Shown one piece after another: positions 7,854 to 17,106 of a stretch of 64,000 nt of DNA. This DNA comes from Hymenobacter lucidus (lineage in GTDB: Bacteria > Bacteroidota > Bacteroidia > Cytophagales > Hymenobacteraceae). Made by a program: the position numbers and the translations under genes. Position 1 is the stretch's first letter. Each line of letters starts with the position of its first letter. The DNA is taken from NCBI RefSeq assembly GCF_020447265.1, contig NZ_JAJADR010000004.1:186001-250000 (forward strand), read 5' to 3'. The notes under the pieces were generated by a model. It saw only the letters and a program-made list of their open reading frames with translations, was not told where the DNA came from and did not search any database.

Positions 7854-10289
7854 TTACTGCTGCAGCGTCCAGGCGGCCTGCAGGCGTGGGTGTTTTTCGT
7901 CGGCGGAGTGCAGAAATACCAGCTCGTCGAGTTTGCCGGCGCTCCAGGTATCAATCATGTTTTCGTAGAAAGCCGAGCCCGGATTGCCCGACTGCCCGCC
8001 CGGATACACGCCGTAGGCCTGCACCCGCGGCCCCAGGGCCACCACCATGCGCCACGAGGGTCCGTTGCGCTCCGACGTAGCATTCACGATACCCGCGCCG
8101 CCGCCCACGTTCAGATCCATCCGGCCGAAGCCGACCAGCTGGGCCAGGTGCAGAATGTCGGTGCTTTTCTGGTGGGCCCAGCGCCACTCGGGTCCCAGCG
8201 GCCCAAACTTGCGCGTAAGCGAGTCGGTGGCGAACTGCAAGGACTGCAACGCCAGGGTTTCGAGGGTTTCCTTGGCGGGCGTGCGCCGGTCGTCGATCCA
8301 GCGGGAGTTGGGCTCCTGCAGCAGCAGCGTGTTGGTCCGGTCGCGGCCGGGGCTGCGCATTTCCAGGCCGGTAGCTTTCAGCCCGAAATCATCTTCCCAG
8401 AGGCGCTTTACCAGGTTGTTGTACCAGAGCTCGAAGATGCTGGGCCCGATGGCGTCGGCCTCGTAGAAGTAATTCCAGTGGCTGAGCTCGTCATAGGCCC
8501 GGCGCGCACCCTCCGGCAGCCCGGCGGCCTGCACCAGGCTTAGCATCCGGGGCAGCATCAGCTGAGCGTTCAGGTTGAGGTTGTCGGTTTGGAGCAGGCG
8601 CAGGCTGTCGGGCGTCACGCGCGTCATGCTCGCCAGCCGCTCGTTGATGCGGTGGCCCCGCTCGTAGCTGGCGTAGTTCCAGTGCAGGTAATAGGGGTAG
8701 TCGGGCCCGGCCGAAAACTGGTTGGCCGAGCTCACAAAGCCCCGCGCCGGGTTCTTCACGTGCGGGTTCTGAGTCTGCGGAATCCAGCCCTGCCAGTCGT
8801 AGGCTGGGTCGGTGCCGTCGAGGATGAACTTGCCCTGGTCACGCCATTTCAGCGGGAAGCGGCCGTTGGGCCAGATGGCAATATCGTTTTGCTGGCTGGC
8901 GAAGATGAAGTTCTGGGCCGGCGAGCCGTAGGAAGCCAGGGCCGTGGTGTAGTCCTGGTAGTTCTGGGCGCGGTTGAGCTTATAGAAGGCCAGCACTTCA
9001 TTGTCGGCGTCGTGGGCCGTCCAGCGCATGGCGTGCCGGATGGGCGTCTGGGTCAGGAAGGGCTTCTCGTCCTTGTCGTACACGATGGGGCCGTGGTGGG
9101 TGTAGAGCACAGTGTCGTAGCGGTCGGGCTGGCCGCGTACCACGATGTGCTCCACCACGCGGCGCACTGGTTTCCAGCGGCCGTCGTGCCAGTACTCGCG
9201 CTGCGAGGCGTCTTTGAACTTCAGTTGGTAGAAGTCCATCACGTCGGCCGCCACGTTGGTCACGCCCCAGGCCACCTGGTCGTTGAAGCCAATAATAACC
9301 GTGGGCGCGCCCGGAATCGTGACGCCGTACACATTCACGCCCGGGGCCGAGAGCTGCACCTGGTACCAGATGCTGGGCAGGTTGAGCTGCAGATGTGGGT
9401 CGTTGGCCAGAATCGGGAAGCCCGAAGCCGATTTCTTCCCATCCACGGCAAAGTTATTGGAGCCCAGCTCCGGGTCGGGCTCCCGCTGCGGCACCTTTTC
9501 CGACATGGCCGCCGTGAAGGCCGGTGGTGTAGGCGGCGCGGGCAGTGGCTTAAAATCGAGGGGCGTACCTACCGGCACAATCGGGTCTTCGCGCTGCGGA
9601 TAGTCGGGAAACAGGTCTTTCACTACCGCCGAGCCGTATTTGCCCAAGGCATTCGACAGGCGCAAATCGTCGGAGCGGCCGCTCAAATCGAAGGCCATGT
9701 ATTTGAGCAGCAACGAGCATTTGATGGGCTCCCAGGGCTCGGGCGCGTAGTCGAGTAACTTGTACTCAAAGGGGTAATCCTTCGGGCTGAGGCTGGCAAT
9801 GTAAGCATTCACCCCATCAGAATACGACGTGAGTACCGTGCGGGTCGTGGGGTCGGCCATCATGGTCTGCAGCGTTTTCTCGGCCCCGAACTTCAAACCC
9901 ATGCGGCGAAAAAACCGGTCGGTTTCGAGCCGCGCCGGCCCCACAATTTCCGACAGCCGCCCGGCCGCTACGTGGGTCACGAAATCCATCTGCCAGAGCC
10001 GGTCGCGGGCCGTGAGGTAGCCCTGGGCAAAGTACAGGTCGTGGTCGTTGCGGGCAAAAATGTGCGGCACGCGCTTGTCGTCGAAGCGCACCTGCACCGG
10101 TTCTTGCAGCCCGGGAATCGTCAGCGTCTGAGTGGCGGCAAAGTTGTTGGCGGCTTCAGCATTGCGCCAGAACCCGCCAAACGGGCTCAGAAACTTGCCG
10201 AACGGCGGAATGTCGCCCTGTTTGGTGTTGAGCACCCAGGTAAGTGTCAGGGCGAGGGCAGTAGCCAGTAGGGCCTTAATCCACTTCAT
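7854..10289 (-). CDS. Penicillin acylase family protein (Ntn hydrolase)
   Basis: An 811-residue precursor. I chose the ATG at 10289, which yields a signal anchor (MKWIKALLATALALTLTW); an in-frame start at 10325 would add 12 residues. The alpha-chain region contains FAQGYLTARDRLWQMDF, typical of the family. Autocatalytic cleavage is expected before Ser277 in GSNNFAVDG, exposing the N-terminal nucleophile of the beta chain. The oxyanion region NDPHLQLNLPSIWY and the later NQF/WNY segments fit. Family members hydrolyse amide bonds of beta-lactams, acyl-homoserine lactones or other N-acyl compounds in the periplasm; the substrate cannot be told from the sequence. Confidence 0.9.
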   Translation of the reverse strand: MKWIKALLATALALTLTWVLNTKQGDIPPFGKFLSPFGGFWRNAEAANNFAATQTLTIPGLQEPVQVRFDDKRVPHIFARNDHDLYFAQGYLTARDRLWQMDFVTHVAAGRLSEIVGPARLETDRFFRRMGLKFGAEKTLQTMMADPTTRTVLTSYSDGVNAYIASLSPKDYPFEYKLLDYAPEPWEPIKCSLLLKYMAFDLSGRSDDLRLSNALGKYGSAVVKDLFPDYPQREDPIVPVGTPLDFKPLPAPPTPPAFTAAMSEKVPQREPDPELGSNNFAVDGKKSASGFPILANDPHLQLNLPSIWYQVQLSAPGVNVYGVTIPGAPTVIIGFNDQVAWGVTNVAADVMDFYQLKFKDASQREYWHDGRWKPVRRVVEHIVVRGQPDRYDTVLYTHHGPIVYDKDEKPFLTQTPIRHAMRWTAHDADNEVLAFYKLNRAQNYQDYTTALASYGSPAQNFIFASQQNDIAIWPNGRFPLKWRDQGKFILDGTDPAYDWQGWIPQTQNPHVKNPARGFVSSANQFSAGPDYPYYLHWNYASYERGHRINERLASMTRVTPDSLRLLQTDNLNLNAQLMLPRMLSLVQAAGLPEGARRAYDELSHWNYFYEADAIGPSIFELWYNNLVKRLWEDDFGLKATGLEMRSPGRDRTNTLLLQEPNSRWIDDRRTPAKETLETLALQSLQFATDSLTRKFGPLGPEWRWAHQKSTDILHLAQLVGFGRMDLNVGGGAGIVNATSERNGPSWRMVVALGPRVQAYGVYPGGQSGNPGSAFYENMIDTWSAGKLDELVFLHSADEKHPRLQAAWTLQQ

Positions 10290-10329
10290 GAACCAAGTAA
10301 TAGAGGTGGGTTTTCGATAAAACAATACG

Positions 10330-10354
10330 GGCCGCCCGGGAAGTCCGGACGGCC
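10330..10354 (-). terminator. GC-rich hairpin after the outer-membrane barrel gene
   Basis: GGCCG and CCGG pair with CCGG and CGGCC across a mismatch and a short loop. It lies between the barrel gene (ending 10380) and the penicillin acylase gene (starting 10289), both on the minus strand. There is no U-tract, so it could attenuate or stabilise mRNA rather than terminate. Confidence 0.35.
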
Positions 10355-10379
10355 AGCATAAGTACCGGATTAAAAACGA

Positions 10380-10985
10380 TTATTGCGCAGCAGCGGCCGT
10401 TTTGGGGAAGAAAATCTGGAAGCCCACCGACACGCCCCAGCGGTTTTTGCGAATGTCGTCTTCCAGATCGGTAGACGTGCGGCGGTAGTAGGGCTGCACC
10501 TCCAGGGCCACCATTGGCGAAATGAAGTAGTTGTATCCCACACCCACGCTGCCGCTCCAGTAAGAGCCCTTGTTGGTCTGGCTGTAGCCGCCATCATACG
10601 ATTCCGACTTGCCGGAGTAGCCGGCAATGCCGTAAGAGGCCTGCCCGAAAAACTTGTGCTTGGGGGCATCCAGCACGTAATAGCGGGCAAAAGGCGCCAG
10701 GCCATATTCAAGCCCTTTGCCCTTGAAGCCGCCGTTGCCGTAGCTGGCATTGGTGGAAACGTAGGCCAGATTGATTTCCGCTCCCACGGCCAGCCGGTTT
10801 GCCACGAAGAAACCCACGGTAGGCGTAACACCCAGGGTAAAATCCTTGCGGCCCCCGTCGGCGGAAGTGGCATACGTCAGCTGGGAAATACTGGAGCCAA
10901 CCAGAAGGCTGCCTTGTTCGGTTTGGGCAAAGGCCCCGGCAATAGATGTAAAAACCAGCGCAGAGGTGGTAAATAGCTTTTTCAT
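10380..10985 (-). CDS. Outer membrane beta-barrel protein
   Basis: A 201-residue secreted barrel. The ATG at 10985 gives a clean signal peptide (MKKLFTTSALVFTSIAGAFAQ). The open frame reaches back to 11042 but overlaps the hairpin there. The mature part alternates aromatic and glycine-rich strands (TPTVGFFVANRLAVGAEINL, FARYYVLDAPKHKFFGQASY, SGSVGVGYNYFISPMVALEV) and ends in VGFQIFFPK, consistent with an eight-stranded OmpX/OmpW-like or PorT-like barrel. No specific function can be assigned. It lies between RlpA and the acylase gene on the same strand, isolated from RlpA by a strong terminator. Confidence 0.8.
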   Translation of the reverse strand: MKKLFTTSALVFTSIAGAFAQTEQGSLLVGSSISQLTYATSADGGRKDFTLGVTPTVGFFVANRLAVGAEINLAYVSTNASYGNGGFKGKGLEYGLAPFARYYVLDAPKHKFFGQASYGIAGYSGKSESYDGGYSQTNKGSYWSGSVGVGYNYFISPMVALEVQPYYRRTSTDLEDDIRKNRWGVSVGFQIFFPKTAAAAQ

Positions 10986-11023
10986 GAGAAATGTAGAGTG
11001 GGATAAATAGATCCAAAAGCAAA

Positions 11024-11066
11024 CAACATCAAAAAAGGCCACTTATTGTGGCCTTTTTTGATGTTG
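11024..11066. terminator. Terminator downstream of the RlpA gene
   Basis: Perfect 19-base arms (11024-11042 and 11048-11066) with a 5-base loop contain AAAAAAGGCCAC and its complement. The structure terminates the minus-strand rlpA transcript and would work in both directions. Confidence 0.85.
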
Positions 11067-11106
11067 CGAAGCATATAACAGGCCCTTTACGAGCCCGGAA
11101 GCTGCT

Positions 11107-11931
11107 TTATAAGTTTTCGGCCTGTCGTACCAGGCCGCTAATGCCCAGCTGCTTGAGGCGCAGCTGCACGGCTTCGGCTTCGGCCTTATCGGCGAAATTG
11201 CCCACGATTACACGTTTGAATGGCTTACCGCTCTGGCTGCTTTCGGCAATAGTTACCGTCAGCTTTTCGTCCAGGGCCTGAATCTTGGCCTGCACGCTCT
11301 CGGCATTGCGCGGGTCGCCGAAAGTACCGGCCTGCACCACGAAGCTCGGGGCCGGGGCCGGAATAACGACTACGTCGGCGGCTTCGGTTTCGCCGGCAAT
11401 GATGTCGGTCAGGGCCGTGCCGGCCAGTACGGTGGCGGCCGAGTCGGTGGCCAGGGCGGCCAGGTTATCGGGAGCGTCGGTGGGGCCGAGGGGCGTGGTG
11501 CTGGGTACTACTTCAGCCACTACCGATACGGCGCCGCGGCGCACGATATCAAGCGGGCGGGCCGCTACTTCCGACAAATCCAGAATGCGCTGGTGGCGGA
11601 ACGGGCCCCGGTCGGATACGCGCACTACTACCGATTTGCCATTGCTGGGGTTGGTGACGCGCAGCTTGGTGCCGAAGGGCAGGGTTTTGTGGGCGCAGGT
11701 ATACTTGAAGCGGTCAAACCGTTCGCCGTTGCTGGTCCGGTGCCCCTGATGCTCGCGGCCGTACCACGAAGCACGACCCCGCAGCACTACTGCGCGGGAA
11801 GCCGTGGCCGAGGCCGGTTTTTCTTCTTCGAAGCGCGTAGCGCGGGCTGCTTGCGGGAAAGACGTGAACAGTGCGAAAAGCAAGGTCAGAAGCAAGCCGG
11901 GAACAGGCAGTCGGGTCGGTATCAACTTCAT
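11107..11931 (-). CDS. rlpA: RlpA-like lytic transglycosylase with SPOR domain
   Basis: A 274-residue protein from the ATG at 11931 (an upstream in-frame start at 11982 would add 17 residues before the signal peptide). After a signal peptide comes a double-psi beta-barrel domain with GRASWYGREHQGHRTSNGE, the conserved Cys-Ala-His-Lys-Thr-Leu-Pro-Phe-Gly-Thr stretch and VVVRVSDRGPF, in which the Asp is catalytic in RlpA enzymes. A linker leads to a C-terminal SPOR domain (FVVQAGTFGDPRNAES to about the end) that binds denuded glycan at septa. It should cut naked glycan strands during cell separation. Length and domain order are normal for the family. Confidence 0.9.
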   Translation of the reverse strand: MKLIPTRLPVPGLLLTLLFALFTSFPQAARATRFEEEKPASATASRAVVLRGRASWYGREHQGHRTSNGERFDRFKYTCAHKTLPFGTKLRVTNPSNGKSVVVRVSDRGPFRHQRILDLSEVAARPLDIVRRGAVSVVAEVVPSTTPLGPTDAPDNLAALATDSAATVLAGTALTDIIAGETEAADVVVIPAPAPSFVVQAGTFGDPRNAESVQAKIQALDEKLTVTIAESSQSGKPFKRVIVGNFADKAEAEAVQLRLKQLGISGLVRQAENL

Positions 11932-12278
11932 GCGTTTGCTGGTTGGTAAGCAGAACAAATCTAGACGAGGATTCCAAACCACCTACCCGTTGCCAACTAC
12001 GTTAGTCAGCAGCAAGACTGAGAAATTGTCTTATTTATATAAAATTTGCATTTAATTAATCGATAGAGGAAAGCCGAAATAGCTGATTGTGTTTGTTTAA
12101 GACAGATTTTGTACTCTATATAGAGCTTGTGCGAACCATATTGGAAATAAGACTATGCGCCGGTTAAAAAATTTTGTCATTCGACGCCGGGCTATGTCTG
12201 GAGCTATGTTGCAAAAGTCCCGGAATTTTGCTAAGGCAGTAAGCCGTCCGGAGCGGTGGTTTTGCCGTACTTTGCCCT
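11932..12278. other. AT-rich divergent intergenic region
   Basis: About 350 bases between rlpA (minus) and the DUF72 gene (plus), clearly more AT-rich than its surroundings around 12020-12180. A minus-strand TAGATTTG (complement of 11956-11963) matches the -7 box TAnnTTTG and lies 25 bases upstream of rlpA, but no -33 TTG sits at the right distance. GTACTTTG just before the DUF72 start is another partial box. No ORF or RNA gene was recognised. Confidence 0.4.
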
Positions 12279-13193
12279 ATGGATTTTGGCCGACTCTCTG
12301 ACCTGCGCTACGTTGACTTTCGCCTGCCGCCCGACCACCCCGAAACGGCGGCGGTACTGGCCCGGGCCCAGGCTATTGGTACGCCCGCACCAGCTATATA
12401 TATAGGGTGCCCAATCTGGACCAACAAGGCCTGGTTGGGCTCATACTTTCCGGCCGGTATCAAGGATACCGATTACCTGCACCACTACGCCCGGCAGTTC
12501 AACAGCATTGAGCTGAACACGACCCACTACCGCATCCCCGACGCGCCCACCGTGCGCAAATGGCGCGACGCGGTGCCCGTCTCGTTCCGGTTTTGCCCCA
12601 AAATGCCCCAGATCATCAGCCACGACCGGCAGCTCTACAACGCCGATGAGCTGACTACCACCTTCTGCCGGTCTATCAGCGAGCTGGATGAGCGGTTGGG
12701 CATGGCTTTTTTGCAACTACCGCCCACGTTTGGCCCCGAGCATCTACCGCGTCTGGAGCGTTACCTGCTCGATTTTCCTGACTATGTACCGCTGGCCGTG
12801 GAGCTGCGCCACCCGGCCTGGTTTGCCGATAAAGGCCAGCGCGACGCAGTGTTTGCCATGCTCGAAGCCCTGGGCAAAACCCTGGTGCTGACCGACGTGG
12901 CCGGCCGCCGCGACGTGCTGCACCAGCGCCTGACCACGCCGGTGGCTTTTATCCGCTTCAACGGCCACGGCCTCGTGGGCAGTGACTACGCCCGCGCCAC
13001 AGCCTGGGCCGAGCGTATTGCAGGCTGGCTGCAGGCCGGCCTGCACACGGCCTACATCTTCATTCACCAGAAGGATATCATGCATTCCCCGGTCTGGACG
13101 CAGTTTTTCCTGGAAAAGCTGCGGGAGCTGACGGGCTTGGCCGTACCGCCGCCGCGCATTATTCCGCAGCCGGTGCAAGGCAGCCTGTTTTAA
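12279..13193 (+). CDS. DUF72 domain protein (YecE family)
   Basis: A 304-residue protein with the hallmarks of DUF72: IYIGCPIWTNKAWLGSYFP near the N terminus, the HYARQFNSIELNTTHYRIP strand-helix, FRFCPKMPQIISHDR, LGMAFLQLPPTFGPE, VPLAVELRHPAWF and the late IRFNGHG. The fold is a TIM barrel; the biochemical role of YecE-type proteins is not established. The ATG is immediately preceded by a promoter-like GTACTTTG. It is transcribed alone, with the metzincin gene starting 108 bases later on the same strand. Confidence 0.88.
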   Translation: MDFGRLSDLRYVDFRLPPDHPETAAVLARAQAIGTPAPAIYIGCPIWTNKAWLGSYFPAGIKDTDYLHHYARQFNSIELNTTHYRIPDAPTVRKWRDAVPVSFRFCPKMPQIISHDRQLYNADELTTTFCRSISELDERLGMAFLQLPPTFGPEHLPRLERYLLDFPDYVPLAVELRHPAWFADKGQRDAVFAMLEALGKTLVLTDVAGRRDVLHQRLTTPVAFIRFNGHGLVGSDYARATAWAERIAGWLQAGLHTAYIFIHQKDIMHSPVWTQFFLEKLRELTGLAVPPPRIIPQPVQGSLF

Positions 13194-13301
13194 GCATAGT
13201 GCGGCGAAAAATGGCTGCAATTACCCATCTGCCCCGCAAGCCAGACTACCTGAATTAACGTACCTTGGGCTTACGTCCATTCTGCCGCTTTTCTGCTGAC
13301 T

Positions 13302-15401
13302 ATGAAGCCTTGGGGTACTCTTTGCCGGTTAGGAACCGGCCTTTTTCTGCTTGCCGGCCTGTTGCCTACTTCCGGAATGGCCCAGAATGCGGAGCTGGTT
13401 GGGCACTGCCTGCTGGTGCCTTTGCCGGCCGCCGAGCGGGCCCGCCAAGCCGCACTGGTGGTAGAAGCAGAGGTGCTCGATGCCCGCGGCTTCTGGGATG
13501 CCAGCCACCGCCGCATCTACACGTCCCATCGCCTCCGGGTATATAGCGTGCTGAAAGGCCAGTTGCCTGCCGAGCTTACGATAATTACGGAAGGTGGACA
13601 GGTGGAGCTTGATGAGCAACGGCTAACCAACACGCTACGGCTGCAACCCGGCGACCAGGGTGTGTTTTTCCTGCGCCCTGCCGCTTTTGCTGGTACTCCC
13701 GCCGGGCCCGCCTGGACACCCTACGCCAGTGAGCAGGGCTTTATCCGCTACCAACTGGCCGATGCCTCGGCTGCCGAGCCTTTTCGGGCTTATCCTTTAG
13801 TTGGCCCCGACTTTTACGCTGAGCTGAGCGCCACGCTGGGCCAGGCGCGCCGCGAAGTGCAGCCCAACCCGGCGTTGCGGCAGGCCCAGCTGCGGCGTAC
13901 CCCCGTAGAAGCTGCCAAGGGTCAGGCGCCGGTTATCAGCTCCCTGGGGCCCACCACGCTGCCCGCCGGCATCGGCGCCGTTCTGACGCTCAGCGGCTCG
14001 GGCTTCGGCAGCACGCGGGGTACGGGCACCGTTGATTTTCGCAGCGCCGACGACGGCGGCGTGACCTTCACCCAAGCGCAAGCCACCGATTACGTAAGCT
14101 GGACAGATACGCAGATTCGGGTGCGAGTTCCTTCGTATGGCTCTACCGGCAACCCGGCGGGCACCGGCACGGTGCGGGTAACTACGGCCGCCGGCCTGCA
14201 AACTACCAGCAGTACGGCAGTGGTTATTCCCTACGCGGCTACCAACGTGCAGGCTCAGAATTCGTCGGCCATCGTGCGCCCCAATCATATCAACCAGAAT
14301 GGGGAAGGGGGCTACACCTTTCGGTTCGAAACAGCCTTTGCCACCAACCAGCCCGCCGCTGCCGCTTTCCAGCGCGCATTGCTCACCGGCTGGCGTTGCC
14401 AAACGGGTGTCAACTGGATTGTCGGGCCCAACCGGACCGCAGCGGGGGCTGGTTCCGATGGTGAAAACTCTGTGGGCTTCGACGTAGGGGCTCAGTTGCC
14501 GACGAATGTGCTAGGCCGCACTACCAGCTACTATCAGGGCTGTTTCAATCCCGATGGCACCATCAGCTTCCGCGTCGGTGAAATCGATATGCAGTTTGAC
14601 GACGGCGTGAACTGGCAGTATGGCCCGAGCCTACCCAGCGGGCAGCAGTACGATTTTGAGACGGTGGTGTTGCACGAGCTGGGCCACGCCCAGCAGCTGG
14701 GCCACGTCAATGCCAGTACGGCCGTGATGTACTACGGGGTGGCACGGGGCCGCTCCAACCGCACCCTAACCGTGAATGACCGTAGCGGCGGGCGACGGAT
14801 AGTGCGTACCCAAAGCTTTCCGGCCGCTGGCTGTGGTCCGGCCCCCATGCTGCCGGCCCCACTTACCAAGCTGGCTGCTTCCGGAAGTAGCGCCGGAACT
14901 GAAATTGCCTGGACCACGCGGGACGAATGCTTCCTCAGTAGCTTCGTGGTGGAGCGGGGTGCCGATACCACCGCCTGGCAACCAGTGGGCAGCGTGGCAG
15001 CCGGTGCGGCCGGTAATACCTACCGCTTAGTTGACCCCAGTCCGTTGGCGGGCCTGAGCTACTACCGCCTACGCCTGGTGCGCCCCGACGGCTCTGTTGA
15101 TAGCGCCGCTCCTCTGCTGGTGCAAGCGGCGGGAGGCAGCAGCGCAGTCCTGCAGATTTATCCAAACCCCGTGGACGGCAATCTGCTGCGGTTCCTGTTT
15201 TCCGGCACCACTGATGGTACCCTTTCGGTCTACGTCTACGATGCTGTGGGGCGGGTGTGCCAGCTGCACGGTATCGATTCTCGGGCGGGGCTCAACACGC
15301 GCAGCCTCGATATCAGCGACCTGCACCCTGGCTGGTACGTGCTGCGCTGGCGCGACCAGGCCGGCAAAACCGGCACGGCCCCCTTTATAAAAGTGAACTA
15401 G
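13302..15401 (+). CDS. Secreted metzincin-like metalloprotease with IPT and T9SS sorting domains
   Basis: A 699-residue secreted protein. The order is: signal peptide (to about residue 27), an N-terminal domain of unknown type, an IPT/TIG domain around 205-310 (ISSLGPTTLPAGIGAVLTLS), a protease domain, a fibronectin-like module and a type A T9SS C-terminal sorting domain (QIYPNPVDGN to the end). The zinc site is HELGHAQQLGH at residues 458-468, followed by a Met-turn-like STAVMYYG. The usual metzincin Gly at the eighth position of the motif is Gln, while the three His and the Glu are present. It should be exported by T9SS and attached to the surface or released. Confidence 0.85.
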   Translation: MKPWGTLCRLGTGLFLLAGLLPTSGMAQNAELVGHCLLVPLPAAERARQAALVVEAEVLDARGFWDASHRRIYTSHRLRVYSVLKGQLPAELTIITEGGQVELDEQRLTNTLRLQPGDQGVFFLRPAAFAGTPAGPAWTPYASEQGFIRYQLADASAAEPFRAYPLVGPDFYAELSATLGQARREVQPNPALRQAQLRRTPVEAAKGQAPVISSLGPTTLPAGIGAVLTLSGSGFGSTRGTGTVDFRSADDGGVTFTQAQATDYVSWTDTQIRVRVPSYGSTGNPAGTGTVRVTTAAGLQTTSSTAVVIPYAATNVQAQNSSAIVRPNHINQNGEGGYTFRFETAFATNQPAAAAFQRALLTGWRCQTGVNWIVGPNRTAAGAGSDGENSVGFDVGAQLPTNVLGRTTSYYQGCFNPDGTISFRVGEIDMQFDDGVNWQYGPSLPSGQQYDFETVVLHELGHAQQLGHVNASTAVMYYGVARGRSNRTLTVNDRSGGRRIVRTQSFPAAGCGPAPMLPAPLTKLAASGSSAGTEIAWTTRDECFLSSFVVERGADTTAWQPVGSVAAGAAGNTYRLVDPSPLAGLSYYRLRLVRPDGSVDSAAPLLVQAAGGSSAVLQIYPNPVDGNLLRFLFSGTTDGTLSVYVYDAVGRVCQLHGIDSRAGLNTRSLDISDLHPGWYVLRWRDQAGKTGTAPFIKVN

Positions 15402-15407
15402 CCCGGC

Positions 15408-16355
15408 TTACCGCTCCAGTAGCATTGCGCCGTAGGAATAGCCCCCGCCGAACACGGTAATGACGACCCGCTCACCCGACTGAATCTGGTCGAGCTGGTC
15501 GCAGAGGGCAATGGCGGCGCCGGCGCAGCCCGTGTTGCCCAGCTGCTCGATGTTGGACACGGCGCGCTCCTCGGGCAGTTCCAGGGCTTGCAGCACGTTG
15601 CGGGTAATGCGCAGGTTGGCCTGGTGTGGAATCAGCCAGTTCAGGTCAGTTACGGCCAAATTGTTGCGCTCCAGCACCTTCCGGGTTACGCTGGCCATGT
15701 ACTGGCAGGCATGAATGAACACGTCTTTGCCGTGGGGCATCACAATGCCTTTTTCGACGGGCTTAAGCGTCACGGCCGTATCGGCTTTGCCAATGCCGCC
15801 GGCCCCGGCCGTAATCAGATCCACCATGCGCAGGTCGGTGGGGGCCAGGCGCTCTTTGCTGATGAGCAGGGCCGCCGCCCCGTCGCCCCAGAGGTGGCCG
15901 GCCACGGTATCTTCCTCGTTGTTGTAGGCCGTGTTGTGCTCCGAAACCACCACCAGAGCCCGACTGGCCTTGCCCATGGCGAAGTAGCCTTCCACAATTT
16001 CAATGGCATTCAGCAGCGACGAGCAGGCCGATGAAATGCTGACCACCGGAATATCGGTAACGCCAATGGCGCGCTGCACGGCGTGGGCCACGGTATAAAT
16101 CGTGTCGTGGGGCGTGTAGGTGGCACCCACAATCAGGTCGACGGCGGCGGCCGGAAACAGGGCCGATTGGGCTACTACCCGCTGCGTGGCCTCGATGGCC
16201 ATGGTATTGGTGTTTTCTCCGGGGGCCGCTTTGCGCCGTTCCCGGATACCGGTACGTTCAATTATCCACTCGTGCGACAGTCCATTCAGACGGGTGAAAT
16301 GTTCGTTGGTAATGACTTGGGCGGGCAAATAAGCCGCCACCTGATGAATGTACAC
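15408..16355 (-). CDS. fabH: 3-oxoacyl-ACP synthase III (KAS III)
   Basis: A 315-residue thiolase-fold enzyme from a GTG at 16355. The longer frame would need a TTG at 16400 and a Leu/Pro-rich, non-conserved leader, so GTG fits better (VYIHQVAAYLPAQVITNEHF). The catalytic triad is visible: Cys111 in SISSACSSLLNAIE, His244 in WLIPHQANLRI and Asn274 in QLGNTGCAGAAIA. FabH condenses acyl-CoA with malonyl-ACP to start fatty acid synthesis. A standalone copy away from other fab genes may instead serve a specialised acyl chain pathway. The gene converges on the metalloprotease gene with a 6-base gap. Confidence 0.86.
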   Translation of the reverse strand: MYIHQVAAYLPAQVITNEHFTRLNGLSHEWIIERTGIRERRKAAPGENTNTMAIEATQRVVAQSALFPAAAVDLIVGATYTPHDTIYTVAHAVQRAIGVTDIPVVSISSACSSLLNAIEIVEGYFAMGKASRALVVVSEHNTAYNNEEDTVAGHLWGDGAAALLISKERLAPTDLRMVDLITAGAGGIGKADTAVTLKPVEKGIVMPHGKDVFIHACQYMASVTRKVLERNNLAVTDLNWLIPHQANLRITRNVLQALELPEERAVSNIEQLGNTGCAGAAIALCDQLDQIQSGERVVITVFGGGYSYGAMLLER

Positions 16356-16517
16356 GGGGTGGAAACGTAAGCGGGGGAGGAGGGGTAAAAGTGGGAGCAA
16401 GGTACGCCAATGCCGGGCAAAATGGGTGTTTTGCTCAGTCGGCCCGTACTTTGCAGGGCACTTGCGCGTTCAAACGCTGATTACCGGGCGAAGTTCGCAG
16501 TACCTCTAAGAAAGATT

Positions 16518-17093
16518 ATGGCTTTTTCCTGTTCCTGCTCCCGCCTCGTGGGCTGGGCGTTCCTGACTACCACCTTACAACTGCTGGCCCCCAATGCACA
16601 GGCCCAGAAATACCGCACGGCGGTGGGCGCTCGGCTGGGCGCGGGCAACTACGGCCTCACCGTGCAGCAGAAGATTCTGGACAAGGTAACCCTGGAAGGC
16701 CTGGGCCTGGTGGGCACCCGCGAGGTGAGCGGCACCGTGCTGGCCGAGCGGCACTTTCCCATTCTGGGCCCCAGCCTGAACTACTACCTGGGCGCGGGCG
16801 GCCACCTCGGCAACCACAAGGACAATGGCGCTTTCGGCGGCTTCGACGGTATCATCGGGGCCGAGTACAAAATTGCCTTCGTGCCCGTGGTCATCTCCTT
16901 CGACTTCAAGCCCAGCGTCGAGTTCAGCTCGGCCGACTGGGCCCGGTTTCCTACCGCTTTTTCGGTGCGCTACGTGCTGGTGAAGGAGAAAAAGACGGGC
17001 TTCCTGAACGGCATTCTGGGCGACGGAAAAGACAAGCCGGCCAAGAAGAAAAAGGAAAAAGCTACTGAGCGGCGCGGCCTCTTCGACTTCTAA
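16518..17093 (+). CDS. Outer membrane beta-barrel-like protein with basic tail
   Basis: A 191-residue protein from the ATG at 16518; the upstream open frame to 16410 lacks a signal. A signal peptide ends near NAQAQ. The mature part is a series of amphipathic strands (RTAVGARLGAGNYGLTVQQ, KVTLEGLGLVGTREVSGT, LNYYLGAGGHLG, FVPVVISFDFKPSVEFS), suggesting a small barrel. The C terminus is a Lys/Glu-rich stretch (KPAKKKKEKATERR) unlike a normal barrel end, ending in GLFDF. Function is unknown. It is convergent with the DUF3667 gene (13-base gap). Confidence 0.7.
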   Translation: MAFSCSCSRLVGWAFLTTTLQLLAPNAQAQKYRTAVGARLGAGNYGLTVQQKILDKVTLEGLGLVGTREVSGTVLAERHFPILGPSLNYYLGAGGHLGNHKDNGAFGGFDGIIGAEYKIAFVPVVISFDFKPSVEFSSADWARFPTAFSVRYVLVKEKKTGFLNGILGDGKDKPAKKKKEKATERRGLFDF

Positions 17094-17106
17094 GTCGGCA
17101 GCGCAG

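Noticed and set aside
16356-16400. Longer N terminus of the FabH-like protein
   Set aside because: The start would be TTG and the added residues are Leu/Pro-rich and not conserved; the GTG at 16355 directly precedes the family's usual start.
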